Source: Pirellulales bacterium (GTDB taxonomy: Bacteria; Planctomycetota; Planctomycetia; Pirellulales; JAEUIK01). Taken from it: a stretch of DNA of 64,000 nucleotides. Shown piece after piece: positions 20,801-35,800 of this stretch. The stretch's first letter is position 1, and every line of letters starts with the position of its first letter. The stretch is from positions 1 through 64,000 of the forward strand of contig JAHBXR010000013.1 of the NCBI GenBank assembly GCA_019636335.1, given 5' to 3'. The position numbers and the translations under genes were made by a program. The notes beneath the pieces were generated by a model. The model was not told where the DNA came from. It saw only the letters and a program-made list of their open reading frames with translations, and did no database searches.

Positions 20801-23800
20801 CGGCTTGCAGACCGTGTAGCAAATGTTTCTCGTCTTCGTCTCCCACACCGGCTTGCAGACCGTGTAGCAGATATCCTTGGTCTTCGTTTCGTAGACCGGC
20901 TTGCAGACGGTGTAGCAAATCGTCTTGGACTTGGTTTCCCAGACCGGCTTGCAGACCGTGTAGCAGATGTTCTTGGTCTTCGTTTCGTAGACCGGCTTGC
21001 AGACCGTGTAGCAGATGTCGCGGGTCTTGGTCTCCCAGACCGGCTTGCAGACCGTGTAGCAGATGTTCTTCGTCTTCGTCTCGTAGACCGGCTTGCAGAC
21101 CGTGTAGCAGACGTTCTTGGTCTTGGTTTCCCAGACCGGCTTGCACACGGTGTAGCAGATGTCGCGGGTCTTCGTTTCGTAGACCGGCTTGCAGACCGTG
21201 TAGCAAATGTTCTTGGTCTTGGTTTCCCAAACCGGCTTGCACACGGTGTAGCAAATGGTGCGGGTCTTTGTTTCGTAGACCGGCTTGCAGACCGTATAGC
21301 AGATGTCCTTGGTCTTGGTTTCCCAGACCGGCTTGCAGACCGTGTAGCAAATGTTCTTGGTCTTGGTTTCCCAGACCGGTTTGCACACGGTGTACTCGCA
21401 CTGCTTGGTGCGCACTTCCGGCACGTACTTCACGCAATTGATGACTTTGTCTTCGCAGACCGTCTCGTACACGGTCTTGTAGCAGGTGTAGGCCTGCTTC
21501 TCGTAGACGACCTCTTTACAGGTCTTCATGACGGTATGGCACTGCTGTTTGCAGCAGGCGTAGCTCCCGGCGTCGCAGCTTTTCGCGCAACACCGGTATC
21601 GACTGGCGCCGCAATATCCGGCGTCCGCCGAGCTCGCCGAAAGCGCTGCCAGCAGGACAGCGATGATCGGCACTCCCAACAGATTCTTCATGTCTTGCCT
21701 CCTCCAAGGACATTACGCGTAGCAGGGGCCTGGTCTGGTGGTCGTGGTCCACCAAAGGCTTATTCGGAATGCAAAGTCAGCCCGCGTTAACCTGTTTACC
21801 CAAATTACAATCTGGGCGCATCTATTCAGGACAACGCAAAATCCTCAGTCATGCCAAAACAAGTCCTCACATCGCGGAATATCGGGTGGCCTGGGAGATT
21901 TGCTTGAACAAGAAGGAATGAAAGGCACACACAGAAAAAGCTTTCTGCGTCGAGTGCAAAGAATATTGCGCCTTTGTGCAAGAAATGCCTCGCAACGCAC
22001 GCGCCGATCGCATCGGTCGCAGCGGCGCTGGCCCCGCGGTCAGGCTAGGAGAAGACCCCAGGGCCCGGGGCGGTACGAGACCTTTTCTCGGGGGCTGCCT
22101 GGTTCGTTTGACCGCGCTTCGTTCACGAACTAGGTATTCATGGTAAGTCGCATGGTCAGGGCAACTCGCGACCCCAACTCGATCACCGTTCCGCGAACCA
22201 TCGCGGAACGCGCCGCCAACGTATCGGGTCCAACGCAAATCAGCGAAAGGAACGTGTCATCATGCGTGCTCGTCGTCGCACTGGCTTTACGCTGGTCGAA
22301 GTGCTCCTCGTCGTCGTGATCCTCGCCATTCTGGCTGCCACCGTGATTCCGCAATTCACCGAGTCGGGCGAGAACGCCAAGGAAAGCGCGACGATGCAGA
22401 ATCTCCGCACCCTCCGCTCGCAGATCGAAATGTACAAGCTGCAGCACAATGGTGCGGTGCCGAGCAATGCGAATCTTTCGCAGCTCACCGGCAAGACCAA
22501 TGCCGATGGCACGGCAAATGCCTCGGGCGCCTTCGGGCCCTACCTGATCGGCGGCGTCCCCTTCAATCCGTACAACAACTCGAACACCGTCACCACCACG
22601 ACGAACAATCCTCCCTCGGCGGCGGTCGAGGGTGGAGCCGGCTGGCTCTACAACACCACGACGGGTGGCATTTGGGCCAACACCGACGAAGCCCTGACCC
22701 CCGTGGCCAAATAGTCGCGGCGAGCCCAGCTCGACTAGACAGCCCCTAGCAGTCTGATGACACAGAAGAGCCCCTGCGGCCACCGTGCCGTGGGGGCTCT
22801 TGTTTTTTGGGCTGGGGGGGCAGCGAGCAATGAGGCTGTAAGGGCCAGGCTCCACCCCACCTTGCCCAGGGGATCCCCTTCTCTTAGAGTGGAAGCCCGC
22901 CGTCGCGGCAGCCTGTCGCGATTCTATTGCCGCAGCCTCCGGACCTGCACGTCATGAGTGACTCCAAAAGTCGACGCGTCGGCTCTGCGTCTGACGGTGC
23001 GGTCCCCAAGGCGGTCGTAAGTCGTTTGAGCCTTTACCTTCGCGAGCTCCAGCACCTGGTTCGCGACGGCCACGAGACCACCAGTTCGAACCGTTTGGGG
23101 CGGGTACTGGGGTTTACCGATGCCCAGGTCCGCAAGGACCTCGCCTATTTCGGCCATTTTGGCTATCCCGGCATCGGCTATCGCTGCGAGGAGCTGATCC
23201 GGGCCATCCGCGGTATCCTGGGTACGAACCAACAATGGTCCGTGGCCCTCATAGGAGCTGGTAACCTCGGCCGCGCCCTCTTGGGATACAAGGGATTCCA
23301 TCAGCAAGGCTTTTGCTTCGTGGCGGCCTTCGATGTCGATACCTCCAAGGTGGGCGGATCGATCGAAGGGGTCGAAGTCTTCCACCTCGATCGCTTGCCC
23401 GAAATGGTTCAAAAAAATAAGATCAGGCTCGCGCTGCTGGCCGTGCCTGCCCCTGCTGCTCAAGGGGTGGCCGATCGGCTCGTCGAGGCCGGCATCGAAG
23501 GGGTGCTCAATTTCGCACCTGTAACGATTTCGCTGCCGGGACACGTGCGGCAGGTCGGAGTCGACCTGGCAATCGAGCTCGAACAACTCGCTTTCGGCGT
23601 GATGAAGCGCACCGCGGATGACTGACGACGGTCGCGTCTTCCACGGAATTCGCAGCGGTGAGCTCGCGGCGATCACTACCCGGTAGTGTAACGGTAACAC
23701 TAGGGATTTTGGCTCCCTCATTCTAGGTTCGAATCCTAGCCGGGTAGCTCTTCTTTCTGGAGAGCTATGATGGATTGTCGCCCAACCCGGGCGATGATCC

Positions 23801-26800
23801 CCTTTGGCCCCCCGCTCCAACCTGCGAGGCGACGCGTGGATGTCACGGTCCTCGGAGCGCGCCTGCGCGAACTGCTGCCCGAGTGGCGCCACGCCGATCT
23901 TGCGATCGCGCCTCTGGACGGCGGCATCACGAACGCGAACTTTCGCGTCGACGTTGCCGGCGAATCTTACGTGGTGCGCGTCGAGGCCCCCTCGTCCGCC
24001 GGCCTGGCGATCGATCGCGAACAGGAATGGCACAACACGGCGCAGGCGGCCTCGCGGGGGCTCGCGCCTCGTCCGCTCCAGCGCTTCGACCAGGATCAGC
24101 TCAGCGTGCGCGAGTTCCTCGCCGGGCGCTCCCTCTCGGCGGCCGAATTGCGCACGCCCGGTAATCCGACCCGTATCGCCACCTTGTTGCGCCGCTTGCA
24201 CGGGGGACCCGCCTTTCGGGGCGAATTCGATCTCGCTCAAGCAGCCGGCCGTTGGGTCGCCACCGTGCAACGAGCCGGCTGGCCGACACCTCCCGACTAC
24301 TCCGCCCGGCGCGAAGGGCTTGCCCGATTGCAAGCGGCCCTCGGACCACGCCCCGTCGCGCTGGCCCCCTGTCACAACGATCTCTTGGCCGAGAATTTCC
24401 TCGAGGTCGGCCAGGACTGGCGATTGATCGACTTCGAGTATAGCGGCAACAATGACCCCACGTTCGAGTTGGGAAACCTTTGCCGCGAACTCGACTTCAA
24501 CAACGCCGCCATCGACGAGCTGTGCCAGGCTTATTTCGACGCCCCTACGGAACGCGAGGCCGCCCGGGTACGGCTGAACATGCTCCTCTCCGATGTCGGC
24601 TGGTCGCTCTGGGCCGTCGTGCAAGAACATGCCTCGGCCGTCGAGTTCAACTATGCCGAATATGGCCTGCGTCGCTGGCAACGCGCGGCTGAAGTGCTCG
24701 ATTCCACGGCCTTTTCCTCGCTCGAACGAGCGGCGCGATCGCTAGCACGCGCGAAACCGCCCTTCTGACCGTGGGCTTCATCTGCTCCAATGCCAGGCAC
24801 GGGACACGGTGCCCCGATAGCGATCTCGCGCGAGTAAGGATGCACGCGTGGAAGACAACCATCTCGATCGCCTGCTTGCCGGGATCAGCGCCTATCAAGA
24901 TATCGTGCTCGCCGGCCAGGTAGTGCGCCGAGGCGAGCGCGACCCAGCCCATCGCTGGGCGCTCATCGAACCTCACCTTCCGACGCGAGGCATCGTGCTC
25001 GATGTCGGCTCGAACTTCGGTTGGTTCGGCTGGCGCGCCGCGTCAACGCATCCCGGCCTGCTCGTCGTCAGTGCCGAGTCGGACGAGCGTTCTGCCCGCG
25101 TGCAGCGGCTGATGCTCGAAGCGAACGACGCGCATCGCGTGCTGCTCGTCACGCGCCGTGCGGACGCGGGGCTGGTCGCGCGCTGCACGGCGAACGAGTC
25201 CCCTTTCGCGGCGGTCTTCTGCCTGAGCGTCCTGCACTGGATGCCCGACCACCGCCCCTTTCTCGAATCGCTGGCGACCCGGGCCAAGCGCATCTTTCTC
25301 GAATATCCCGACCCGCGCGAGCAACAGGTGGGTTCGCAGCGCATCCGCGACGAGATCGGCGACTTCGAGTCGTATCTGCAAGCCATCTTTCCGCAACACC
25401 AACGCCGCTGCCTGGGCTCCGCGCCAGGCCTCGCGTCGAGCGACCACCCGCGATCGATCTGGCTGGTCGAAGCGGAATGCTCGCCGCGCGAGGCCGACTC
25501 CCCGGCGCGGCTCGACGCCGAGGCGGTCTTGAGATCGGGCCTGGCCTGGCCGAATCGCCAGTGGTGGCAAGCGAATGTTCTGCGGTGCCAGGAACTGTCG
25601 CGATCCCAGGCCGCCAGGCACGACGCCACGAAGGGCGAAAACGCCGGCGCCGTATGGATCACTCCCGAGGGGCTCGCTCTCGAGACGGGGCATGCATCGC
25701 GCGCCGCCCTGGCGCGCGTGGCCCGGTACGTCACGCGTCTGCCCGAATCGGAACTCTTCACCAGAGGCGAGCGCTGGCGGCGGCAGTCGCGTCGCGTGGG
25801 CCGCGCGATGCTCGGCCCCTTGCGAACGATGGGACGCCGGCTCAGCTTTTCGAGGTGAGTCGAATCACGCCGTCCCAGTTTCGCGGCGGCGTGCGATCGT
25901 GCTGCGCGATGTAGACCGTCAAAAAGTCCTTGGGGCGGTCGCTCGCCGGCAGGCGATGCAGCAGTTCGTACGCCTCGCCCCAGCGTCCAGCCAGGAAGGC
26001 CTCGAGCGCCGCTTCATAAGTCCGCAAGTGTTCGTCGGTCAGCAGCGGATAGTCCTTTTCCGGCGGCAGCAACTCGCTCACTTCGACGGCCGTATCCATG
26101 CCGTACGGCTGCAGCACGGCCAACCGCCGTATGCGCGCGATCTCGGCGGGCACGCTCGCGCGAATCTGTTCGGCCGTCGTCTCGTCAATCAGAATCGGAG
26201 CGCGTAGGATCTTCGTCATGCCTTCGAGACGCGAGGCCAGATTCACCACCGGGCCGAAGACGGTCACCTTCACCTGATCGACCGTGCCGATCTTGCCCGC
26301 CACCGCCCGGCCGCAGGCAATGCCGATCCCCATGCGGAAATCGGCCAGCGCATCGCCGCTCCGCGTGGCCGCTTCCTCGAAGGCGGTGCGAATCGCCGTC
26401 GCCGCCCGGCACACGCGGTGGATACGGTCGTGCTGCGGCAGGGGCCAGCCCCAAAAACCCATGGCCGCGTCCCCCTGGAAATCTCCCACCACGCCCCCCG
26501 ACTCGAGGATGTGATGCGTCATGACCCCGAGCGCGACGCTGACACGATTCAACAGCCCGAGCAGGTCGTCGGCGCTCCGTTCGGCCTCGAGCGAAAAACC
26601 TCGCAAGTCGCAGAACAGCACCGAGACCTGCGTCTCGCGCGGCTTGAGCACCTCCTCGGGATCGGCGGTCCCCATCGCCTCCATCACCGCGGGAGCAAAG
26701 AATTGCCCCAGGCTGGCCTGCTTGCGCTGCAGCGTGTGAAGCTGCCGCAGCGAGCTGAGGATCGACGCGACTAACTCGGTGAACTTCAGGTCGTCGCGCA

Positions 26801-29800
26801 TGTCGGTGGGGCTGGACGAACTCGAGGGTCCTCCGCGCCGATGCGCCAGCCGCCCCGCCACATACACCGCCCAGCCACCTTTGCTGGTATCCCCCACCGG
26901 CGTGCAGAAGGCCCAGTCGTATCCTTCGGCCAGCGTGGCGCCGGGAATTTCGTTCTCGGCGCCCGCCTCCCAACGATGCAACACGCTCTGCTCGCGCTTG
27001 ACGGCATCGAGGATCAACCGCGCGCTGGGCTGAAAATCGAGCCCGGCCGACTCGGTCGTCAGCCGGCGATCCCAGTGCAACACCTGCACCTTGGCCTCCT
27101 CCGGCGAGACCGAGTTGACCGACACCACCGCCACCGCATCGGCGCGGCGAATCCCGGCCATCAGCATGTTCACCAGCCGCACGCAAAGTTCCATGTCGGT
27201 CGAGGCGCCGACGATCACCTCGGGCAAGCGGCTCAAAACCTCGATCCGCTGGTCCGCATTGCGAAACGGCAACTGCTGCAGGTACTGCGCCGTAAACGAC
27301 TGCTCTTCGCGCGGCAATGGCATGTCGAGCGACATGCTCACCTGGTCGACCGACAGCGTGAACGTAGTCGTGCCGATGACGAAGTTGTCTCCCGGCTTGA
27401 GCGCGACTTCCGACACCTCGTTTCCCCGCACGAAGACGGGATTCATCGCCGTCGGGATCTTGCGCACTTCGAGACGGCCTTCGTGCCAACGCAGCTCGGC
27501 ATGGCGGCGCGAGATGCGATCGTCCCACGGCACGGCCCAGGTACCAGGATTGCGACCGATGACGATCGTTTGATCGATGGGCAACACCCGGCGCCAGCGC
27601 TGCTGGGGCAACATTCCTTCCGCAATCAGATCGGCCACGCCTTACGACTCCGTCGCATCGGGTGAAGTGGACTGCAAGCTCGAGGCCATCGACGCCGAAC
27701 TGCCCGCGCTCTCTTGCGACGACAATCCCACGCGCCGCTTGAAGCGCGCCAGCCAGCGCGAGCGGGGCGATTCGTTCATCACGATAATCACCGCGCCCCA
27801 CAAGGCGGTGACCACTCCCAACACGACCGCCAGCCCCGTCAAACCGCTCCGGGCCAGCCCCTGCCCCAGCTCGCGCACCGGCTCGAGTGCCGTATTGCGG
27901 CGTTGCTGGATGATCACGGCCCAGGCCGTATCGGCGATCTTGTCGGGGCGACCTTCAACGACCACCGGTTCGATCGCGGCCAGCCAATCGTCGTTCGACT
28001 GCGACTGCACGGGATCAGTGTATTCGTCGATCTTCGTCAAGCGGTGGACACTGGCCGACAAGGTTGCCAGTTGCTCGCCCAGATCGGCCGGCGACGGAGT
28101 CTCGCGACGCAATTCGCGTATCTGCTGCTGGAGCTTGCGGATCTCGGCCAGTCGATCGAGGTGCTGCGGTTCGAGATAGTAACCCTGCGCGGCGGCCTCG
28201 TTCCAGAAGGCTCCGGTAGCCTGTCTCTGATCGATGGCGGCCGGTTCGGGGGTGACATCGGACGACAGGGCCGCCCCCAGCCCTGGATGTTCCAGAATCG
28301 GTCCACGCAGATGATCGGAGTCCTCGTTCGCGTCGACCAATACGGCAAGCTGGTCTTTGCTCGTCCCGTGTTCTGGACGTAATTCGGCAAAATGACCCAA
28401 CTCGACGGTCATCGCCAGCACGCCGATCACGTGCCGATCTCCCTCGTCGGGCGAACCGCTCCAGATCGGCGCCGAAAACGCCACCATGCGGTTGTTCGTC
28501 GCGCGGCTGCGGAACACGATCGACCGGTGAACGTCCCGAATCGGTGCAATGTCCGTCGTGCCGGGCTTCATCTCATATCCGCGACCGTGGAAGTAGTCGC
28601 GGAACGAATAGTCCCCGTCGATCGTTTCGGTCGAGAAGGGATAACGCGCAAGCTGTTTGCCCGTAGCGTCCTGCACGAAGTAGCTGGTCGCTTTGATCGC
28701 GGGAAAGCGCTCGGGCAACTTCGACAACTCGGATTGCAGGATTTCGCGCTCCGGGGTGCCCTGCTCCTTGTCCCGTGCGTCGATCAGCGCGTCACGAAAG
28801 CGCTCCGTGCTGGCGAACTGCTCCATCGCCTTCCAGCGTTCGTCGATCTGCGCCGCGACCCCCTTGGCCACGAACTGCGCCAGGAAGGCCTCGCTCTCGA
28901 GCGCCAACCGCGTAATCTCACGCTCCGAACGGCCAATCGCGCGGCGATGCGTATCCCACGCCAGCACGCTCAGCAGCACGAGCAGCACGGCCGGACCCAA
29001 CGCGCCCAGGATCAACAGCGGACGTCGGGCACGCTTGATCGAGCGCACGTGCAGCGCGTCGACCACCGCTTGCACGTTCGGGTAGCGGCGCGCCGGGTTG
29101 ATCGACAGGCAACGGTCGATGATATCGGCCAGGGCGCGATCGACCCCCGGCGCCTTGCGATGCCGGGCCGGTCGCGGCGAGGTGCGCAACAGCTCGCGGT
29201 AAGCGATGAGGCGCTGTTCGAGGCCCGGCACCTGCTCGATGCGCTCGGCCCCCGGGGCATCGCGAAAGGGGGGTGCGCCGACGAGCATCGTGTAAAGCAG
29301 CGCCCCCAGCGCGTAGACGTCCCAACGCGCGTCGGGCGCCGCTTCGAGATCGGCCTGCTCGGGCGCCATGAAGAACAAGGTGCCCAGCGCCGGCGACTGC
29401 TCGTGCGACATCCGCGATTGGCCGAAGTCGGCCAGGCGCGGCTTGCCGTCGTCGTCGAGCAGGATGTTCGCCGGCTTGAGATCGCAGTGCAGCACCCCCT
29501 TGCCGTGCGCGTGGACAAGTCCCGTCGCCACGTCGCGGAACAAGGCCACGGCCTCCGTCGCCGGCAGCGTCCCCTCGCGCAGACGCTCCTCGAGCGAGCC
29601 CCGCTCGAGATACTCCATGACGTAGTAGGGAGGTTCGGCCGACCAGCCAACCTCGAGCAACTGCACGACGTGACGATCGCCGAACAAGAACGACAGCTTC
29701 TCGACCTCGCGCGCCAGCAGCGACCAGTCGAGTCCGCCGCGGTGCGAGTAGAACTTGATCGCCACGCGCCGCCCCGTGTTCTTGTCGGCGGCTACCCAGA

Positions 29801-32800
29801 CCTCGCCGAACGCACCGGAGCCGAGAAAGCGGATCGGCTCGAAGCCGGGCACCTTCGTCGGAGGATGGACGGGCTGCAGACTGCGCCGCCGGGCGCGATC
29901 TTGCTCGTCTCCCCCTTGTTGAAGCGTCCGCGTGCCGTCCATCGATGCGAATCCCTGAATTTCTTGAGCGCTCGTCCCAAGTTTACTACGGATGCCAGCG
30001 CGTCGCGAAGCGTAAAGCCCCTTGCTCGTGGAGTGGAACAGCATTGCCGGCAGATGAGGGCGCGGCGGCCGAGCTTGCCCTGACAAAAGGCAAATTGATT
30101 CGCCCGCGATCAGATCGGCTGCGACATCGCCAAATCGTGGTAGGCGGCGATCCCTAACGTCCGCAGGCGTTCGATGAATCGGCCGGCATCGAGGCATCCT
30201 TCCGGCGCGAAAACGCCCCGCTGGGCGATGACTTCGCCCCGACCGAGCATCAGCGCCCCCACCGCCAGCGAAAGACCCGTCGCCTCGCGCATCGTGCCCG
30301 TGCCGCAGAGCGTGCGATGGACTTCGACGTTGTCTTGCAGCCCCCACACGTCGATCCGCAGCGCGCCCGGGTCGGGCGCTTTGCCGGCGAAGAGTCGCTC
30401 GACGAAGGTGGCCAGCTTGACCGTCCCCTCGACGACCCCCGGTCGCGCGAACCATCCCCGTCGCGCCGGCCACACAAACAGCATCGCCGCGCGGCCATAC
30501 CCCATGAAGAAGTTCACCTCTTCGATGCCGGGAAAGTACCGCGGCACGGTCGCCGGCTCGCTGTGCCCCATGTTCCACACCTTGATCCGCCCGAACTTCG
30601 GAAACTCGACCAGGTGTTCTTCGGAGCAGGCCCGAATCGTCTGCCAGCGAGACTCGCGCCAGACCCGCGTCTCCCCCGTCATGATGAACAACATGTGCCG
30701 CAAGACCGCCTCGCCGCCGCCGGCCGTCAGGGGCTGATAGCAGTAGACGTCCGCTCGGCGCACACGCTCCATGCCCGCCGATAGATACCGAATCGCCACG
30801 TTCGACATGCCCGGGCTGGTACCCAGCCCCGTCAGCACGATCCGCCCCATATCTCGGGCGGGTCCGTCGTAGCGGGTAAAGATCTCCTCGGCCGCCTGCC
30901 ATTCGTCGCAGATGCTGCAGTAATTCACGCCGGCGTCCAGGGCGGCGGCCACCAGCCGGGCCTCGAACAGGTAAAAGGGCCCCAGGGCCGACGCCGCCAC
31001 GTCGTAACCATGCATCGCCCCCACGAGATCGTCGTGCGAGCGGGCATCCACGGCCCGGACGTCTACCTTGGCCCGCCTGCCGGCCAGTCGGGCCGCTAGC
31101 ATTTCGGCCACGGGCACGTTGCGATCGGCGATCGTCACGCGCGTAACGCCTTCGGCGGTGGAGAGTTCCTCCACGGCCCGGCTCCCCATGTCCCCCGCGC
31201 CCCCTAGCACGATGATCTGCATCGTAGCTCCTGTCTCCGGTCCGGACTTCGCGCCGTCGGTCCGTTTCGCTATCAATGGCGCCCAGATTCCTGGATCAAG
31301 GAGGATCCGTACCATGTCGCAGGCGGCGTTTCAACCGCGCATCCACTCGCGCAGCTATATCGTGATTCCGGCCCGGCTCGCCTCGACGCGATTGCCCCGG
31401 AAGCTGTTGCTCCGCGAGACCGGCAAAACCTTGATCCACCACACCTACGAGGCCGCCCGCCGCGCCCGCCGCCCCCTGGGCATCTGCATCGCCACCGACC
31501 ACGAAGAGATCCTCGACGAGGTCCGCAGCTTTGGCGGCGACGCCCAAATGACCAGCGAATCGTGCGCCAGCGGCTCCGATCGTGTGGCCGAAGTCGCCCG
31601 CCGCCTGACCGACGCCGATATCATCGTCAACGTGCAGGGAGACGAACCCGACCTATCGGGCGACGCGATCGACCTGGTCGTGCAACTGCTCGAAGAGAAT
31701 CCGGGCGTCCCCATGTCGACGCTCGCCACGCCAATCCGGCGCCGCGAGCAGTTCGAAGACCCGGCCTGCGTCAAGGTGGTGTTCGACACCCAAGGCCGGG
31801 CGATGTACTTCAGCCGGCACGCCATTCCACGCCCCCACCAGTGGGACGATTCGCTCCTGGCGGTCGATCCCCCCCTCTTCCACCAGCATGTGGGCATGTA
31901 CGCCTATCGCCGAGATTTCTTGCTGCGGATCGCCGAGATGCCCCGTTCGCCGCTGGAAAAACTGGAAAACCTGGAACAGCTTCGCGTGCTCGACGCGGGC
32001 TATCCCATCCTCGTCGGCGTCGTCGATGAGCCGACCTTCGGCATCGATACTCCGGCCGATTACCGGGCGTTTGTCGAACGGACCCTCGGCCGCTAAGATG
32101 GCCGTGTGGGTCCACACGGCACAAACGCAGGTGACGGCGAGCGTGCTTTACTTCGTTGCGTGCAGCCCATGAACCCAGGGCGCCCAACGAAAGCCCGGAA
32201 TGCGTAGATGCACTGCTGTTCCAAGTGGCTCATCGGCCGCGCGGACAGCAAAACCCGCTTTGGGCGGCGTTTTCACCTCTACGTACGCGTCTCGGCATGC
32301 GCGCGTGTGGCCCTGCTCTCCTCCCCCCAGCGCACGCTCCGTCACGATGGCGCGGCACGCGCACTCGCCTCCAGGATGGTTAACTGCATGACCAAGCACA
32401 TCTTCGTCACGGGGGGGGTCGTCAGCTCCCTCGGCAAGGGACTCACCAGCGCCTCGATCGGCATGCTGCTCGAGGAACGCGGACTCTCCGTGCGGATGCA
32501 AAAGCTCGATCCGTACATCAACGTCGACCCCGGCACGATGAGCCCCTACCAGCATGGCGAAGTCTACGTGCTCGACGACGGCAGCGAGACCGATCTCGAC
32601 CTGGGGCACTACGAACGCTTCACCCACGGGCCCCTCACCCGCGATTCGAACTACACGACCGGCCAGATCTACCAGTCGGTGATCGACAAGGAACGCCGGG
32701 GCGAGTTTCTCGGCAAGACCGTCCAGGTCATCCCGCACATCACCAATGAGATCAAGAGCGTCATCAAGAAGCTGGCCACCAGCGACGTCGACGTTGTCAT

Positions 32801-35800
32801 CACCGAGATCGGCGGCACGGTCGGCGACATCGAAAGCCAGCCCTTCCTCGAGGCGATTCGCCAGTTTTCGCTCGACGCCGGCAAGGAAAACTGCCTCTAT
32901 ATCCACCTTACGCTCGTCCCCTATCTCAAGGCCGCCGACGAGCTGAAGACGAAGCCCACGCAGCACTCCGTCGGCCAGTTGCGCGAGATCGGTATCCAGC
33001 CCGATATTCTCATCTGCCGTACGGAACGGGGCATGTCGCGCGACGACCGCGAAAAGATCGCCCTCTTCTGCAACGTGCCGATCGAGGCCGTGATCGAGGA
33101 ACGAGACAAGGATTTCTCGATCTACGAAGTGCCGATGAGCCTGGTCGAAAACCGGCTCGACAGCCTCATCGTGCGCAAGCTGGGCCTCCAATGCCACGAG
33201 GCCGATCTCGACGACTGGCGCAATCTGCTCCACCGCCTGCGCAATCCCGAGCACGAAATCAGCATCGCCGTCGTCGGCAAGTACGCCGAGCACAAGGACG
33301 CCTACAAGTCGATCTACGAGGCCCTCGACCATGCCGGCATCGCCAATCTGGCCCAGATCCGCATCCAACGGATCCAAAGCGAGCACATCGAGCACGAAAG
33401 CCCACAACGCCTGCTGGCGGGCATCGACGGCATTCTCGTGCCGGGGGGCTTCGGCGAGCGCGGCATCGAGGGCAAGGTGCAGGCCATCCGCTTCGCGCGC
33501 GAACGGGGCATTCCCTTCCTGGGCATTTGTCTCGGGATGCAGTGCGCCGTGATCGAGTTTGCCCGCGATGTGGTCGGTCTGACGGATGCCCATTCGACCG
33601 AGTTCAACAAAGACACGCCCCACCCGGTGATCTGCCTCTTGGACGAGCAGAAATCGATCACGTACAAGGGGGGCACGATGCGGCTCGGTTCACATCCCGC
33701 CAAGCTCGATCCAACCAGCCGCGCCGCCGCCTGCTATGGCCGCGAGCTGGTGCAAGAGCGGCATCGTCACCGCTACGAGTTCAACAACGTCTACCGGCAG
33801 CAATTCCAGGCGCACGGCATGAACGCCGCCGGCACGAGCCCCGACGGCTCGCTGGTCGAGGTGGTCGAGATTCCCAGCCATCCCTGGTTCGTGGCCGTAC
33901 AGTATCATCCCGAGTTCAAGTCGAAGCCGACGGCGCCGCAGCCGCTGTTCAACGGCTTCGTCGCCGCCGCCGTCGAGCGGCACTCGTTGCGTGGCGAACG
34001 TGCCAAGGAACTCGAAGCGTCCTAGTCCCCCCATTCCCCGTGCGCTGAACCCCCAGATTGCCATGACCGACGAACCGCAAGATCCTCAGCCCAAGATCAT
34101 CGTCGACGAAGACTGGAAGTCGCAGGTCGAGGCGGAGAAGGCGAAGCTCTCTCAGGAGAAATCTGCCCCCGCCGAGTCTCCGCGTCCGACCGAGGCCGCG
34201 TCTGCCGCCTCGCCGGAGACCCCCGTCCAGTTTCCCGAGGCCTCCCTCACCGGGCTCATCAGCATGCTGGCGACCCAGGTCATGATCGCCTTGGGCTACG
34301 TGCCGCATCCAGCCACAGGAAAGCCCGAACGCAGCCTGCCCGAGGCCAAGTACATGATCGATCTGATCACGATGCTCGAGGAGAAGACGCAGGGCAATCG
34401 CACGCCGCAGGAGATCTCGGTCCTCAGCAGCGTGCTGCACGAATTGCGCATGGCCTACGTCGAGGCTCAGTCGAAGCCAAACGACGCTCCGTCGGGCGAA
34501 GCGAAGTAATCACCACAACCCGAAGCGTCAGCGAGGCGAGCAAGAGATTCAGCGCAAAGCGATGGTGATTTACCAGTGGGCCACGGGTAGCAGCGATCAT
34601 CTTGCGGAGCGAGTTCTCTTCTCGCCACGAGGCGCATGTCGCAAGATGGTCGGTGTTGCGTGGCAACTAGCGGATGAAAAACGGCGTGGTTGATTGCTCG
34701 CTGGAAAATACGCGAGCAATCCTCTTTCAGCCTTCTTCCTTCTTCGGCTCAACTTTTCTCTCGACGAGAACCAGGTCGCCGAAAGGGCCACGCCCGGCCG
34801 GAGGACGTTTGGTGGCGTCCGTGCCTCAGCTTACCGTTCCCTGGTGTTGGCTTCCCGGCCGGGTGACACGGACAGGGAATACGCGGGGACTGGCCTCCAG
34901 GCCGGGCGTGGCTAGCTCGAAGATGTCTTACGTTGTTCGGCGAATGGTGAACTCCTAACGCGCGCGGCGGTCTAACCGGAGAGGCGATCGAACAACCGCC
35001 GGAACTTGGGCATGCGGCCCGCCGTGTAGTCGAACCAGGCTTTGGGATGCCACAGATCGAGGGCGATCGCCGCGCCGACGATCACCACTTCCCCCCCCGC
35101 CTCGACGCGGAGAAAATCGCGAAAACCCTCGGGGATCAACAGGCGTCCCCGACCGGTCATCTCTACCTCGGCGTGCCGGGTTGATAGCAAGCGGCCAAGC
35201 ATTTGCACCTGTCCCAGGCGCCCCGCCAATTTGCCGGCCGCAATCTTCCGCCGCACGAGGTCCATCCCCTCGTCGAGCGCGGCTTTGCACGCTCGGGCAT
35301 TCCACAGGCTCAAGCATCCGGGGCGTTCCTTGGCCAGGATGAAGGGAACGTCGCTCGCTCCCATCGCTTCGATCATTTCGGCGGGAATCGAAAGGCGAAA
35401 ACGCTCGTCGAGCGAGCGCCGGTATTCGCCCAGGATCAACTCAGGGGTGTCGGACATCGAGGGACGGTCGCGTGGCACGGGTTAGGGGGCGTCCGTGTGC
35501 CTGACCTTGCTCGAATAGGTGTGATCTTCCTTGATGGGCCTGTTTCCCACAATCACCAGATTGAAATCGAGTGCTTTGGGCTCAAAACCCATAGGTGCGG
35601 ATATTAGCGATTTCGTGAGCCTTTGCAACCACCCGCCTCAAAAAAATCGCCCGCCGACCATCGCCAGGACCTCGCGTACCGTGCGCCACTCAAGGGACTA
35701 ATTTGTCTACTTGATCGGTAGATAATTCGCGCCTCTTCCGGCAAAACCCGGTCTTCGAGCCCACGAACTCGGACGCCTGGCCCACGTCCCGCCCGGTCGC